Both the position numbers and the translations under genes were made by a program. The notes under the pieces were generated by a model. That model did no database searches. It saw only the letters and a program-made list of their open reading frames with translations, and was not told the origin of the DNA. DNA of 64,000 nucleotides. Source: Maniola hyperantus. Lineage: Eukaryota > Arthropoda > Insecta > Lepidoptera > Nymphalidae. This document shows positions 18,880 through 30,254 of this stretch, one piece after another. The DNA is taken from assembly GCF_902806685.2 (NCBI RefSeq), contig NC_048548.1, positions 14,720,557-14,784,556 on the forward strand. Direction: 5' to 3'. Position 1 is the stretch's first letter, and each line of letters opens with the position of its first letter.

Positions 18880-19010
18880 GCTGTCTGCATGCCAAATTTC
18901 AGCCCCTACCCATCCAGTATTTTGAGCTGTGCGTTGATAGATCAGTCAGTCAGTCAGTCAGTCAATCAGTCAGTCAGTCAGTCAGTCACATTTTCCTTTT
19001 AAATATTTAG
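18880..19010 (-). mobile_element. F4 fragment
   Basis: CTGCATGCCAAATTTCAGCC to a long CAGT repeat and TCCTTTTAAATATTTAG. Confidence 0.7.
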
Positions 19011-19985
19011 ATTATTTAATAAGGTACTAGTAGTAGAAAAAAAACCACTGTTCACATTAATATAATTCGTATATTTTCAATCTATTTCATTATAAATTAT
19101 AATCCTGTAATACATAAATAATAAGATATAAATTGCACGTAAATTCACATATCAAAGTTGATACTTAATAATAAAAAATTTAAAAAATGCAATAAAATAA
19201 CTTAAAATTAATACATCCACTGGATTTAGTTGGTACGTATCTAGTATAACATTTTTATATTACACTGTTTTTTTCCTTTTTCACTGAATATCCTTTTATC
19301 TTTATCACTTAGATTAATAACAATAATTTCTATTATAAAATTATAGATTAATAATGTTATTTCAGATTTTCATGAGTAAATAATTAATAATTAATTTCAA
19401 AAAGAATACTTCTTTTACTGAGTAGGAAAAATGTATTTTAAAAAAATATTTATCATAATTTAAATTTACATGAATTTTATTTAAAGGTACATACTTTTGT
19501 GTAATTTTTATCATTTTCTTGAATATAAAATGCAAAATCTTTAACTATACGTATGCAGAGATGATTTCTACCCTAAAAACATAAACTTATAGAAGAGTAA
19601 AAAGAACCTATTTTGTTGTGTTTTGTCTTAAAACAATGTTCTAAGTTTAACAAAATATAGAACCCTATACGTATGGAAATTTTAATAACAATGACACAAA
19701 AGTCGTATTAAATTCGTTTTCTTATGAACCAAAATTGGTTCACAAAGCATTAACCGGGAATGTTATACCTCTTGTTTGCACACCAATAAAACAAAGTTAA
19801 ACTAGATTTCAACAAAATGAGTAAAACATAATTATCTGGTTATAAACTTGTATTGACATTGTTTCAGACAATGGAGCTAAGTAAATGTTTTTAGAAGTAT
19901 ATTATATTGGTGTAATCAATAAATGGAAACAGTGCAAAGCAAACGTGTATGAGCTACATTTAGTTCACGGAAGACATACAACTTC
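19011..19985. other. AT-rich stretch without recognised features
   Basis: Very AT-rich, no exon seen. It could include the distal part of the ETS gene 3'UTR. Confidence 0.4.
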
Positions 19986-19989
19986 TATG

Positions 19990-20220
19990 GCTGGCTCATC
20001 TAAATATGTAAAAGGAGAAGCTGACTGACTGACTGACAGATCTATCAACGCACAGCTTAAACCACTGAACGAATCGGTCTGAAATTTGGCATGCAGATAG
20101 CCTTTATGACGTAGACATTCGCTAAGAAAGGATTTTTGAAAATTCAACCCCTTAAGAGGTAAAATAGGGGTTTGAAATTTTTGTAGTCAGACGAACTCGT
20201 AGGTATAAGGTAGTTTTTTA
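19990..20220 (+). mobile_element. F4 repeat
   Basis: CTGACTGACTGACTGAC through GCACAGCTTAAACCACTGAA to GTAGTCAGACGAACTCG. Confidence 0.75.
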
Positions 20221-20335
20221 TACAAAGGATCAGCCTGGTTGTCCAGTCAGTTTTCTTGGCACCATTTCAAGCGGGTATGATTTGTACAGTGATTAGATAA
20301 GGCTAGCTTTAAATTTTATAACTTTTTCAATAAAA
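20221..20335 (+). mobile_element. Non-LTR LINE 3' terminus
   Basis: GGATCAGCCTGGTTGTCCAG, CTTGGCACCATTTCAAGCGG, and AGATAAGGCTAGCTTTAAAT match the 3' ends at 36400-36635 and 61333-61606; a short diverged copy. Confidence 0.65.
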
Positions 20336-21945
20336 TAAGAAAAAATAACTTCTATTGTGAATATTTTTAAAGAACATGGTAGGGCTACACTTTGCTTTGG
20401 ACAGTCTTAGGTATGCCCTGTTTTTCTTCTTTTCTAACGAAAGTATATTTCTAAGAAGGCTTGCACGTGCGATGCTTTTTTCCGATTTACAAATGAAATG
20501 TGTTATGTTTATGTCATTTAAAAATATCTTATAATCTATTGCTTATCTGGATAACTGTGTACGTTATATTTGTCAAAAATGTCGTAAGACACTAATTTTG
20601 TACTCCGAGTCAAAAATGTACAATAAAATATTCTTAGTAAAATATATCATATTTCTAGTCGATGAGGTAAGTTGTAATAAATGAGCACTTGATATAAAAA
20701 GAACAATATATGAAAAGCATCACGAAACAAAAGATGTTAGGGGAATCTTAAACGAAACAGACAAAGAAAAGAAACATAATATTTACATAATTTGTTGAAA
20801 TATAACGTCTATCTATATACAAAATTAAAACAATTCATTTATTTTACATCACAGCAATTGCCTGAGAGTCTCCAACTTAAAACTAAATTACATTTATGTA
20901 AAGAAAACCTTTTGTTTTCTTAGGACAACAACAATGTACTTACCTCTTCTTCAAACCTACATAATCTTTGGCCTACAGATCTTTACTTTTGTCATTTTTT
21001 GATTGCACATATTTTGCACCTGTTTAAAATCTAAAAACTAGTCTAAAATATTATGTATAACACATCTAACACTGAGAGAGGTAATTATAAATTATTATGG
21101 AAAAAATATCTTCTTAAAATTAAAATAAATTGCGAAACAGAAGCTTCGATTTAAGAAAATACGGAAACAAAATAATAATTATATTTAAGTACATCGAAAG
21201 TGTTAATAAGTATGGCAACTTTAACTACCTCTATCACTAATAATTATAAAACGAATGACATCAGCGATTCAATAAAAAATATAAATAAAATTGGAATGTT
21301 TAAAATATATCTTTTAACTACAATAATCATAATCGTAACTTATCCTACTAATAATAATTATGGTAACAACAACCGACGCTTTAAAAATACTTTATCAAAA
21401 ATTCGTAACTCTGAACAACCTCGAATAGTTCGACCGCTAAAAGTTCACGTCGAGGACTAAAACCATTTTGTAAAAATTCAATAAAGTACCACTTAAAAAA
21501 AAATATGGACACTTTAACAAGTCGGGCTTACAACCTTTAATTGACGGTAACAATCCAACAATCTTTGTCTAGATACAACCTTCGAAACGAGACCTAATCG
21601 GACACCGAACTTACTTTAGTCACACTCATAACATTTCTGGAAACATCTACCTAGCTATTCAATAATCTTCTCGAAAACCTTTACTACTTCGTCTTTTCTT
21701 ATTCAAACAACTTAACCACAAGACAACTCTCTTCCATTAAAAACAACATAATTCGTTTTGAAATCTTATGCTGTTGTATGTCAAGGTACCACGTCGTTCT
21801 TTTCTTCTTAAAACTATTTATTTCGCAGTAGAAAATTGTATTCGAGAGTTGTGCCTGGGTTCAAAACACGAAACATTAACATTATCCTTGCGTCAACTTT
21901 ACAATGAGCATTTTCCAAAAAAAAGTCCTTACTCTAAAAATTCAA
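20336..21945 (-). other. Probable 3'UTR of the ETS gene
   Basis: This AT-rich, repeat-free block directly follows the ETS stop codon on the minus strand. Several AATAAA-type signals are present on that strand (for example TTTATT on the plus strand near 20838), but which is used cannot be told. Confidence 0.4.
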
Positions 21946-22180
21946 CTACGAGTAGTTCGGACTTTCTAGTTCCGATTTGACTTTCACGAAATTGGGGTTG
22001 TTCGTCTTGAAATCTGGTCCTTTGGGTCCGAACTGGTACACCAGGCGCGCCGTGGGCACCGACACCAGCACCAAATGTTGGTAATGGTAACGCATGGCTC
22101 GACTGAACTTCTCGAAGGTCATGTTGTCGTTCTGCTTCATTTGCCCCCAAAGCTTCGCTACTTCATCAGGTTTGACAAAT
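21946..22180 (-). CDS. Last coding exon of an ETS-domain transcription factor
   Basis: After a strong acceptor (CTCTCTTTCCAG at 22181) the exon enters with one base of a split codon and encodes 77 residues, then TAG. It carries the second half of an ETS DNA-binding domain: FVKPDEVAKLWGQMKQND, then NMTFEKFSRAMRYHYQ, the recognition helix with the two invariant arginines (R in SRAMR) that contact GGAA, then LVYQFGPK. A tail of about 25 residues follows, so the ETS domain is near the C terminus. NMT.EK.SRAMRY and VYxFG are closest to the ESE group (ELF3/ELF5/EHF type), but the wing segment HLVLVSVPTA departs from the usual glycine/lysine-rich form. The first half of the domain (the LWxFL helix) must lie in an exon to the right and was not found. 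Assignment to ETS is firm; the subgroup is tentative. Confidence 0.87.
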
Positions 22181-22904
22181 CTGGAAAGAGAGAAAAGGTT
22201 TTGTTAAAATTCATCTCATTTGTACAAAATGGGAGGAAAGGGTCTTCCTACATCGTGTTATTGTGAGTTCATCGTAACTTGACGCGGGAGTAATATGTTG
22301 GTACCATTGGGAATCACACAATAATAAACCCTAAGTTCTAAGGAATAAAGCAAACAAAGCAATGGTGCCAACATATTAACGGAAAATATTTGATACTAAT
22401 TTCAGTCAGTAGAAGATTTTGTATGGAAAGAATGTTGCATACTCTTGGATATACTGTATTTTCTGTTCTAGCTCTATAGACCTCTATCAATCAGATTGAT
22501 AATAAATAAGAGCATGGTTACCACACTGGACATTTTTACCTTGGGATTGTGAAATTCTATTTCAATAGTGAAACCAATAATTATGAATTAATTTTGCTCG
22601 ACCCTCAGCATCATCGTCACTTCAATTTATTTGTTTCTATGGCAAAGAAAATTTCTTTTCCGATCTATCTTTAAATCAAGGTTTTGATGCAACGGGCAAG
22701 GTCGATTCGTCAATAGTAATTAACTCCACGCAACAGTTGTTGTTTATTTTTGCATAAAATTGATTAATTTATACAAGTAGCTTTATATTTAAGTTAAAAG
22801 AAAGGATGATAAAGACTAGAAAGTTGTGCGAAAGATAAAATTAGCTTAAGTTTGTTACTATAATTTTGTATTATATTTGATTTCTTTTGAGAATAAAAAT
22901 TATT

Positions 22905-23284
22905 TAACCACAAAGCTCAAAAGAAAGCTCGGAGTCACTCAATGGGCGATGGAGAGAGCTATGCTTGGAGTTTCTCTACGTGATCAAATCAGAAATGAGG
23001 AGATCCGTAGGAGAACTAGAGTAACCGACATAGCTCAATGGGTTGCGAAGCTGAAGTGGCAATGGGCAGGACACATAGTTCGTAAAACCGATAGACGTTG
23101 GGGTCCCAAGGTGCTGGAATGGCAACCTCGCACCGGAAGACGCAGCGTTAGAAGACGATCAGAAGAATCGCAGGGAATCGCTGGATTCATGCAGCGCAAG
23201 ACCGTGGCATGTGGAAGTCCCTACAAGAGACCTATGTTCAGCAGTGGACGTCTATCGGTTGATGATGATGATGATAAAGTTTAG
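22905..23284 (+). mobile_element. F6 LINE: reverse transcriptase C-terminal remnant
   Basis: The best-preserved F6 copy. An open frame reads KLGVTQWAMERAMLGVSLRD, IRRRTRVTDIAQWVAKLKW, QWAGHIVRKTDRRWGPKVLE, then an arginine-rich tail, and ends in GATGATGATGATGAT. This is the C-terminal part of a non-LTR endonuclease/reverse transcriptase ORF commonly seen in Lepidoptera. The 5' end is truncated and a frame change occurs near the tail. Confidence 0.85.
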
Positions 23285-23548
23285 AAAGCGGATTGAACAC
23301 AGATTTCAAATTTTAAATTTAGTATCAAAGAAATGAACTTTGTAGCGGAATTGAGGATGTTTCTAGAATATTTGCCGGCTCTTCTCACCCTCGAATAGAA
23401 GGCGGACGTCTTAGCCACTGGACTATCAGGGTTTATTGTATCAGTGGTTCCGTGCACTTCAGCTGTCATTAGATAGATAAGGTGCGGCCCAACCAGCTAG
23501 TTGCTGTAGTCAGGCGTTATTATTACACACGATCGTAGTAATTATGAA

Positions 23549-23601
23549 AATTGTATGTTATGTGGAATCTAAATAATTAAGATTCCACATAACATACAAT
23601 T
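23549..23601. repeat. Perfect 22-bp inverted repeat, 9-base loop
   Basis: Arms 23549-23570 (AATTGTATGTTATGTGGAAT start) and 23580-23601 are exactly complementary. It belongs to no repeat family I recognise in the window. Confidence 0.9.
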
Positions 23602-23811
23602 ATTGTACGCACGTGTAAATTACCCCGCTGTTGTGCCTGTATGATTTTTTTTATAGCTTTGCTTTTGGTTTTACCCGGATTTCAAAGTTCTGTTAAAAGT
23701 GTGACTTCAGTAAATTCGAAGCAAGACTATATAAGAGAGAAATAGGTATCTTCAAGTAGGAATCGGTATTCCAGCCTACCTTTACATTTAGCTAGTCTCT
23801 ACAAGTTACAT

Positions 23812-24118
23812 AGTATAAAATAAATATAAAATAAAGTCGCTTCCCGCTGTCTGTCTGTATGTATGAACGCGTAGATCTTTTAAACTACGCAACAGATTTT
23901 AATGCGGTTATCACCAATAGATAGAGTGATTCAAGAGGAAGGTTTATAGCTATAGTTTAGTTCTCAAAAATTAGAGATCCCTAGAGAAATTGAAATAATG
24001 TGAATTAGGTCGGAAAAAAATCCTCTCATTCGAGAGTTTCCTAGGCTATGACACCTCAATGACACCACATTAGTATCTACATTGCACCCATGCGAAGCCA
24101 GGGCGGGTTGTTAGTATT
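23812..24118 (+). mobile_element. F3 repeat
   Basis: GTATGAACGCGTAGATCTTT, ATAGATAGAGTGATTCAAGA, and the end CCATGCGAAGCCAGGGCGGG. A second copy is at 27603-27842. Confidence 0.8.
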
Positions 24119-24486
24119 ACAATAAAACTAGAATAGTACCCTCATGTTAGTGTATATAAATTGTCATGTACACAATGTATATGGTAGATAGGTACATGAA
24201 ACTGGTTTGAAGCAACCGTGTCAAGTGACGCAAAGTGTCCAGATAATTGCGATCGGAGTCAAGGCTCACTTGTTGCCATTATCAAGTCCCCGCAACAAGC
24301 CGAGCGTGGTGTGCCACCATACTGCCATTTTTGATTCCACTAGGTATCTGTGTTCTTGATGTCTTTAAGTCATTGTCAATAGGTATAGGTATAATACTTA
24401 GCTTTTTCCCATGTTATTTGGGGCCTAAACATATTTCTCCAAGTTATTCTGTTTCGGGTTAGGTGAATTTTTTTCTTATAATTTAA

Positions 24487-24715
24487 TTAGCTGATGCCCG
24501 CGACTTCATCCGCGTGGAATTGGGTTTTTTAAAAATCCCGTTGGAACTCTTTGATTTCCCGGGATAAAAAGTAGCCTATGTCACTCTCCAGGTCTTTATC
24601 TATACCAATGCAAAAATCACGTCAATCCGTTGCATCGTTGCAACGTGATTGACGGACAAACCAACAAACTAACAAACTAACACACTTTCGCATTTGTATG
24701 GGTACTGAAATAAGG
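24487..24715 (+). mobile_element. F2 repeat
   Basis: TTAGCTGATGCCCGCGACTT to CACACTTTCGCATTTG. Confidence 0.8.
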
Positions 24716-24833
24716 GTAGATACTGATTTTTTAGTAAAATATGTTACGTATAAACGCAGCGTTTAACTGTTTTAGTGTGAAAGGAATCAACGTACTTAAT
24801 AATTATAATTCATGAGTCGCTCGCCGAGCATCA

Positions 24834-25100
24834 GTGACCTTGTGCGGAGCGAATGAGAACCGCTCCAGACAGATGACTTTGTATGCCAATAAATATAATT
24901 ATGGCGATCTTAGGCTCAAGGCACATAGATCGAAGCGATGGGACGCGGCGAAATTGAGGGAAAGAGAAGCGTCCGCGTCGGTAGAAGAAGAAAGTCGTAG
25001 CTATCTTTACCGTTTGGCGAAAGACAGGAAATTATATGATGAGATGGTTGCCAACCTCCAATAGTGGAGAGGCACGAGAAGAAGAAAAATAAATTCAACT
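24834..25100 (+). other. Unrecognised ORF remnant, possibly LINE tail
   Basis: A 76-codon frame ends RLAKDRKLYDEMVANLQ, stop, then WRGTRRRK. The basic tail after a stop recalls the ends of lepidopteran reverse transcriptase ORFs, but I cannot assign it. Confidence 0.3.
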
Positions 25101-26076
25101 TCATGCCTATTACTTCATGTATCTACTAATGTTATGTAAAGCAAAATGAATGACTCTCTTATCGGCTCCTCTCAGTAAAATCTGCTTTCCGAGCCAGGCG
25201 GTGATACTCATCAATTTCATGATATAATAAGCACTACAAAATGATCATTATGAAACAAAGACATTAATTATTGAATGTGAAGATGAAAAAAACTGGTCAA
25301 ATGCGTGGTTTTATGGCAGTTTCAAATACGTTAGTATAGAGTCCCGTTTTTGTTTTGTTGTATTTCCTCAACCCACAATGTATACTACCGTGTTACGCTG
25401 GCTGACTGCTACATCAGCGCAACGTGAGCCACCTACCGAAGTACCGTGTACGATCATCGACGCGAATGGACGTCCACTACTCTTTAATTTCAATATGTAC
25501 CATTTTGTAAAACAGTAATAAAACCATTTACACAACCAAAAACGGATTTTGACTTCTCAACCAGCTCCGGGCAGCCGCCCTAATGTAACTACCGGCTCTA
25601 GAAACAAAGTTTGTATTTTAATTTATAACATTTTAAAACAAACGCGTCACGTCGCGTCGCTTGGATTCTCCCACAATGCGTCTCGGCCTTAATATAAAGA
25701 CATGAACTTTGGTCGCTTCGTAATGGCAATAGTTTTTTGTTTATTTATTTTTTTGTATTTGTGGTTCGTCGTTGGAACACTTTTTACATCTAATACATAG
25801 GCTATTAGCTACTATAGCGTTATTTATGGTTATAAGCCATACTGTCCTTGATAAGGTCAAGTATTTAACTATTAACTATTTTGTTGGTGGCATAAAAAAA
25901 GTAAATCTTTGATAATAGGTATATCAGGAGTCAGGACGTACCTCAACATCATTGGTAAAAGGATAATTGATGAATATGTCGTTAATTCAACTAAATAATA
26001 ACTATGTCAAACGAATTAAAAAAAACAGTCATCTATCGTGGTAGTAAAGTGAGATTTGTTGAACTTGAGTTTCATT
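25101..26076. other. Intergenic or intronic DNA, nothing assigned
   Basis: Mixed composition. 25380-25480 and 25560-25690 are less AT-rich (ACGCGTCACGTCGCGTCGCT), but no frame or repeat family was recognised. Confidence 0.4.
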
Positions 26077-26512
26077 TTTAGGGTTCCGTACCTCAAAATG
26101 AAAAACGAAACCCTTATAGGATCACTTTGTTGTCTGTCTGTCTGTCTGTCAAGAAACCTACAGGGTACTTCCCGTTGACCTAGAATCATGAAATTTGGCA
26201 GGTAGGTGGGTCTTATAGCTGGCTTTAGGGGAAAAATCTGAAAACCGTGAATTTAGGGTTAGATCACACAAAAAAAATTAAATTGTGGTCATGAACTAAT
26301 AAAATTAGTATTTTCAGTATTTGAAGTAAGATAACTATATCAAGTGGGGTATCATATGAAAGGGCTTTACTTGTGCATTCTAAAACAGATTTTTATTTAT
26401 TTTTATGCATCATAGTTTTTGAACTATCGTGCAAAATATCGAAAAAATGCGACTGTAGTACGGAACCCTCAGTGTGCGAGCCTGACTTGCACTTGGCCGG
26501 TTTTTTTTAATC
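26077..26512 (+). mobile_element. F1 repeat, full length
   Basis: AGGGTTCCGTACCTCAAAAT, TCTG repeats, AAAGGGCTTTACTTGTGCAT, and the end TGCACTTGGCCGGTTTTTTT. Confidence 0.85.
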
Positions 26513-26524
26513 TATCTCATATGA

Positions 26525-26790
26525 AGCTGTGATAGCCTAGTGGTTAGGACGTCCGTCTCCTAATCGGAGATCAGGAGTTTGATCCCGGGTACGCATCTCT
26601 AGCTTTTCGGAGTTATGTGCGTTTTAACTTTTAAGTAATTAAATATTACTTGCTTAAATATCACTGCCAATCCGCACTTGGTCAGCGTGATAGACTATGG
26701 CGGATGGCCAAAACCCTTTTCACTCTGAGAGGAGACCCGTGCTGTGTAGTGAGCCGGCGATGGGTTAATCATGATGATGATGATCTATAA
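26525..26790 (+). mobile_element. F5 SINE, full length
   Basis: GTGATAGCCTAGTGGTTAGG (A-box), GTTTGATCCCGGG (B-box), TTTTCACTCTGAGAGGAGAC, and a GATGATGATGATC tail. Confidence 0.85.
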
Positions 26791-27062
26791 AAAATCATTA
26801 CATTGTATCTAATCGAATAAAATCGACTTGGTCTATGGTATTTGTTGGCATTGACAATGCAATAATTCTATAACGATGTTTTAATTGTAACCTTCTCGTT
26901 ACTAAGAAATCAATCGTTAGCAGTGCTCTAGTTGTAAAGTTGGTGCCTAAGTGATAAGTAATTATATTTATCATCGATGGAGAAGTAATCCGACTCGACA
27001 CGCACAGCCGAGATTCCAATGCCATAGCCCATGAGTTGTAGTAAACTTGGAACCATGACTAT

Positions 27063-27480
27063 TTGGTTACTTTTTTTTTTTTTTTTTTATCTGTTATTTT
27101 GTAAGGGGCTTTAAACAGATAATCTATATGCCAGCCCCATCGTTACAAACTAAATTAAAATCAAACTACATAATTAAACCTAAAACTATATCAATTTGAG
27201 AGAATCACTAACAAATTTATACACTTTCATTGCCGAAATGCTCGAAGGTTTGTTCAAAATACAGTTAAAAATACCAATATTCATAAAATTTAAATTTAGT
27301 TCACACGTTAGTGCTTCTCTCAAATTCTGATTACGAACACATGCCAATAGTAAGTGCGAGACATCTTCTACCTTACCACATACTTCGCAATTGGGAGAAT
27401 CCCTTTTCCTCATTAAGTGTTTAAACTTGCCTAATGGCATGTGTCCGGATCTAAGTCTAAATGCTATAACTTGGTTACTT
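27063..27480 (-). mobile_element. 5'-truncated non-LTR LINE with target-site duplication
   Basis: The minus-strand insert (27073-27470) codes RSGHMPLGKFKHLMRKRDSP, then a zinc-knuckle-like CEVCGKVEDVSHLLLACVRN, as in the C-terminal region of LINE reverse transcriptases, and ends in a poly-A tail (T run at 27071-27088). The direct repeats TTGGTTACTT at 27063-27072 and 27471-27480 flank it. Confidence 0.85.
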
Positions 27481-27602
27481 TAGCGGCTAAATGTAATTCA
27501 ACAGGTAACATAGACAAAAATCTCCTCTTCAAATATGCTTCGAATTACGGCTATAGCAGAAAATCTTAACAGAGATTATGCAGAGATAAACAATCATAAT
27601 CT

Positions 27603-27842
27603 TTACATAGTATAAAATAAAGTCGCTTCCCGCTGTCTGTATGTATGAACGCGTAGATCTTTTAAACTACGCAACGGATTTTAATGCGGTTTTCATTAAT
27701 AGATAGAGTGATTCAAGGGGAAGGTTTATAGGTATAGTTTAAGTCTCAAAAAATTAGAGATCCCTAGGAAAATTGAAATCTCACTGACACCACATTAGTA
27801 TCTACACTGCACCCATGCGAAGCAAGGGCGGGTCGCTAGTAA
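27603..27842 (+). mobile_element. F3 repeat
   Basis: Shorter than 23812-24118; it lacks the middle section with AATCCTCTCATTCGAGAG. Confidence 0.8.
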
Positions 27843-28037
27843 GTAATAATCATAATCATAATCATAATAAGCATAATTTATTATTGCGATTACACGTTTT
27901 ACAGGTGGTACAGCAGTCAGGTCACAGTGTACCTAACAACAAGTACCTTAATATTATGTAAACACGACTGGTAAGCAAGTTAACCTTACCTACCCTAGAG
28001 CCAAGAACGGGACCAGTTGCGAATATAAACAGTGAAT

Positions 28038-28645
28038 GGGACGAGTTGCGAACGAGACGAGTTGCGAATGAGACGAAATGCGAACGGGACGAGATGCGAA
28101 CGAGACGAGTTGCGAATGAGACGAAATGCGAACGAGACGAGTTGCGAATGAGACGAAATGCGAACGGGACGAGATGCGAACGAGACGAGTTGCGAATGAG
28201 ACGAAATGCAAACGAGACGAGTTGCGAATGAGACGAAATGCGAACGAGACGAGTTGCGAATGAGACGAAATGCGAACGGGACGAGATGCGAACGAGACGA
28301 GTTGCGAATGAGACGAAATGCGAACGGGACGAGATGCGAACGAGACGAGTTGCGAATGAGACGAAATGCGAACGAGACGAGTTGCGAATGAGACGAAATG
28401 CGAACGAGACGAGTTGCGAATGAGACGAAATGCGAACGGGACGAGATGCGAACGAGACGAGTTGCGAATGAGACGAAATGCGAACGGGACGAGATGCGAA
28501 CGAGACGAGTTGCGAATGAGACGAAATGCGAACGGGACGAGATGCGAACGAGACGAGTTGCGAATGAGACGAAATGCGAACGGGACGAGATGCGAACGAG
28601 ACGAGTTGCGAATGAGACGAAATGCGAACGAGACGAGTTGCGAAT
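28038..28645. repeat. Minisatellite, 38 x 16-bp monomers in higher-order pattern
   Basis: The array divides exactly into 38 monomers of 16 bases. Three types occur: A GAGACGAGTTGCGAAT, B GAGACGAAATGCGAAC, C GGGACGAGATGCGAAC. They are arranged as AB (32 bp) and ABC (48 bp) blocks. Because of its composition, long frames stay open on both strands (RRVANETKCERDE-like and SHSQLVSFA-like repeats); I regard these as by-products and not genes. One edge monomer is a hybrid and one B copy has a CAAAC variant. Confidence 0.95.
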
Positions 28646-29137
28646 GGGGACAACTTGCTCACAAACCATATTATATTACACGAGTGTGGCAAACATGTGC
28701 ACCTTCTATACCCACATTCCCACAGTCCGATGGGACGGCAATCCAACACGATCGGAGAGAGATTTACGTACTCTCCGAGGCAACAACACGGCCAGCTTGC
28801 CAACTCTTGGCTGCTGAGGATTTCTAGACAGAAAAGCGATAACATTTGTTGGCCTGCCATATACATATCTAATATCATAGGTCCATTGTGCTGTATGGCG
28901 GCGCCCTACTATACTACAAGGCATACTACACTATACTAAACTATACATTTATAGCTGCTGCAGACTTTAACGATCAATTAACCATTAATACACTATTTGC
29001 TTTGCAATATCGAATTGTTCAAGTCCTTCTCGACCTTAGGATTCAATGCTAAATATTAATAAACAAAACCAAACGAAGAAATTCATAAATTTCCATTTTA
29101 GTATCTCAACATGACGCAACTTGTAACACCTTTGTTA

Positions 29138-29345
29138 TGACGACCTCCCTGACGCAGTGGAGAGTATCTGTGGTCTTATAAGTGGAAGGAAGGTATCAGG
29201 TTCGATTCCCAGTAGGGGCAATTCGGGGATTTATTTCTCTGTTATCGTTTGGTTGGAGGTTTGGCGTGTGATTAGCTACCAGTTACCACTCTTCCGGTAA
29301 AGTAGTACCGACAAGAGATTCAGTGTGTGATGTGATACCCGTTAA
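29138..29345 (+). mobile_element. F7 tRNA-derived SINE
   Basis: GACCTCCCTGACGCAGTGGA (A-box), GGTTCGATTCCCAGTAGGGG (B-box), GATTAGCTACCAGTTACCAC. The 3' half is deleted. Confidence 0.8.
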
Positions 29346-29349
29346 AATA

Positions 29350-29480
29350 AAATAAAAATCTGTTTAATTCAAATAAACTTTTACAAGTACATTCGAATAG
29401 TCGGATGCATCTACCACTGGTTCGGAATGCCTTTCCTACCGAGAAGAACCAGCAAGAAACTCGGCAGTTGCTCTTTTCAA
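29350..29480 (-). mobile_element. LINE 3' tail fragment
   Basis: ACCACTGGTTCGGAATGCCT, then CCAGCAAGAAACTCGGCAGT; it matches 43390-43520 in reverse and 32370-32460 in part. Confidence 0.65.
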
Positions 29481-29564
29481 ATATTTGATATAGGTACAAG
29501 ATTATGAGGACTCAAAGGATTCGTTTTAAACTCCAGAGTAACAGCTGTAGAAATAAACTCGGAA

Positions 29565-29935
29565 CAAAAAAACATACAGTCGAATTGAGAACCTCCTCCT
29601 TTTTTGAAGTCGGTTAAAAACTTATGTACCTTAACTCGAAGGACTGTTTGAACTTTGAACTTTTGAGAGACAACAAAGAATCTATAGCACTAACTATATT
29701 TACGGCATTATTGTAAATGCGAAAGTGTGTTTGTTTGTTGGTTTGTTGATTTGTTGGTTTGTCCTTCAATGACGTCGCTACGGTGCAACGGATTGACGTG
29801 ATTTTTGCATGGGATTAAGGACCTGGAGAGTGACATAGGCTACTTTTCATCCCGGGAAATCAAAGAGTTCCCACGAGATTTAATAATTTAAAAACCTAAA
29901 TCCACGCATACGAAGTCGTGGGCATCAGCTAGTGT
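29565..29935 (-). mobile_element. F9 end, then F2 repeat, reverse
   Basis: GAACCTCCTCCTTTTTTGAA to GTCGGTTAAAAA is a short F9 end; 29715-29935 is a reverse F2 copy (GCGAAAGTGTGTTTG to TCGTGGGCATCAGCTAG). Confidence 0.75.
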
Positions 29936-30109
29936 TGTAAAAACAATATGATTTATCAAACACGCTGTATATAAGGAGCTCTTGTGCACATGGTTCCTCA
30001 ATCTTGATCCATCAGCTTAAGCCGTGCGTTGTCCGTGAGCCAAGTAACAAGTTTATGAAGCAGATTGATGGTTTGTATAATTGAATGAGATATAAGATTG
30101 TCAGAATTA

Positions 30110-30170
30110 ACGGGCGGTTATTCCGCCGGGCGAGGATGCCGCTCACGTAGCGTAGGGACCTTGCCTTGTC
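30110..30170. mobile_element. Fragment matching 30655-30730
   Basis: GGTTATTCCGCCGGGCGAGG and GCTCACGTAG recur at 30680-30720; an unclassified dispersed repeat. Confidence 0.45.
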
Positions 30171-30254
30171 TACCTTAATTTAACTAGATGTTTTCCCTTA
30201 ATAACACGCAGCGATGCGAGTGTTCTCGCTCGCAAGCTCTTTAGCTCAGGTCGA

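Noticed and set aside
21768..21980. Plus-strand frame of 70 codons opposite the ETS exon
   Set aside because: It overlaps the ETS stop and presumed 3'UTR on the other strand and shows no family resemblance.
24247..24462. Plus-strand frame with hydrophobic stretch
   Set aside because: No recognisable similarity, start context or splice support; the region looks like a diverged repeat.
26525..26600. tRNA gene at the F5 SINE head
   Set aside because: The same head occurs in several copies with the same SINE body and GATGAT tail.
27922..28878. 318-codon minus-strand frame and overlapping long plus-strand frames across the 28 kb array
   Set aside because: All arise from a 16-bp tandem repeat whose sequence rarely makes stop codons. 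Several frames on both strands are open at once, which is expected of such an array and not of a gene.
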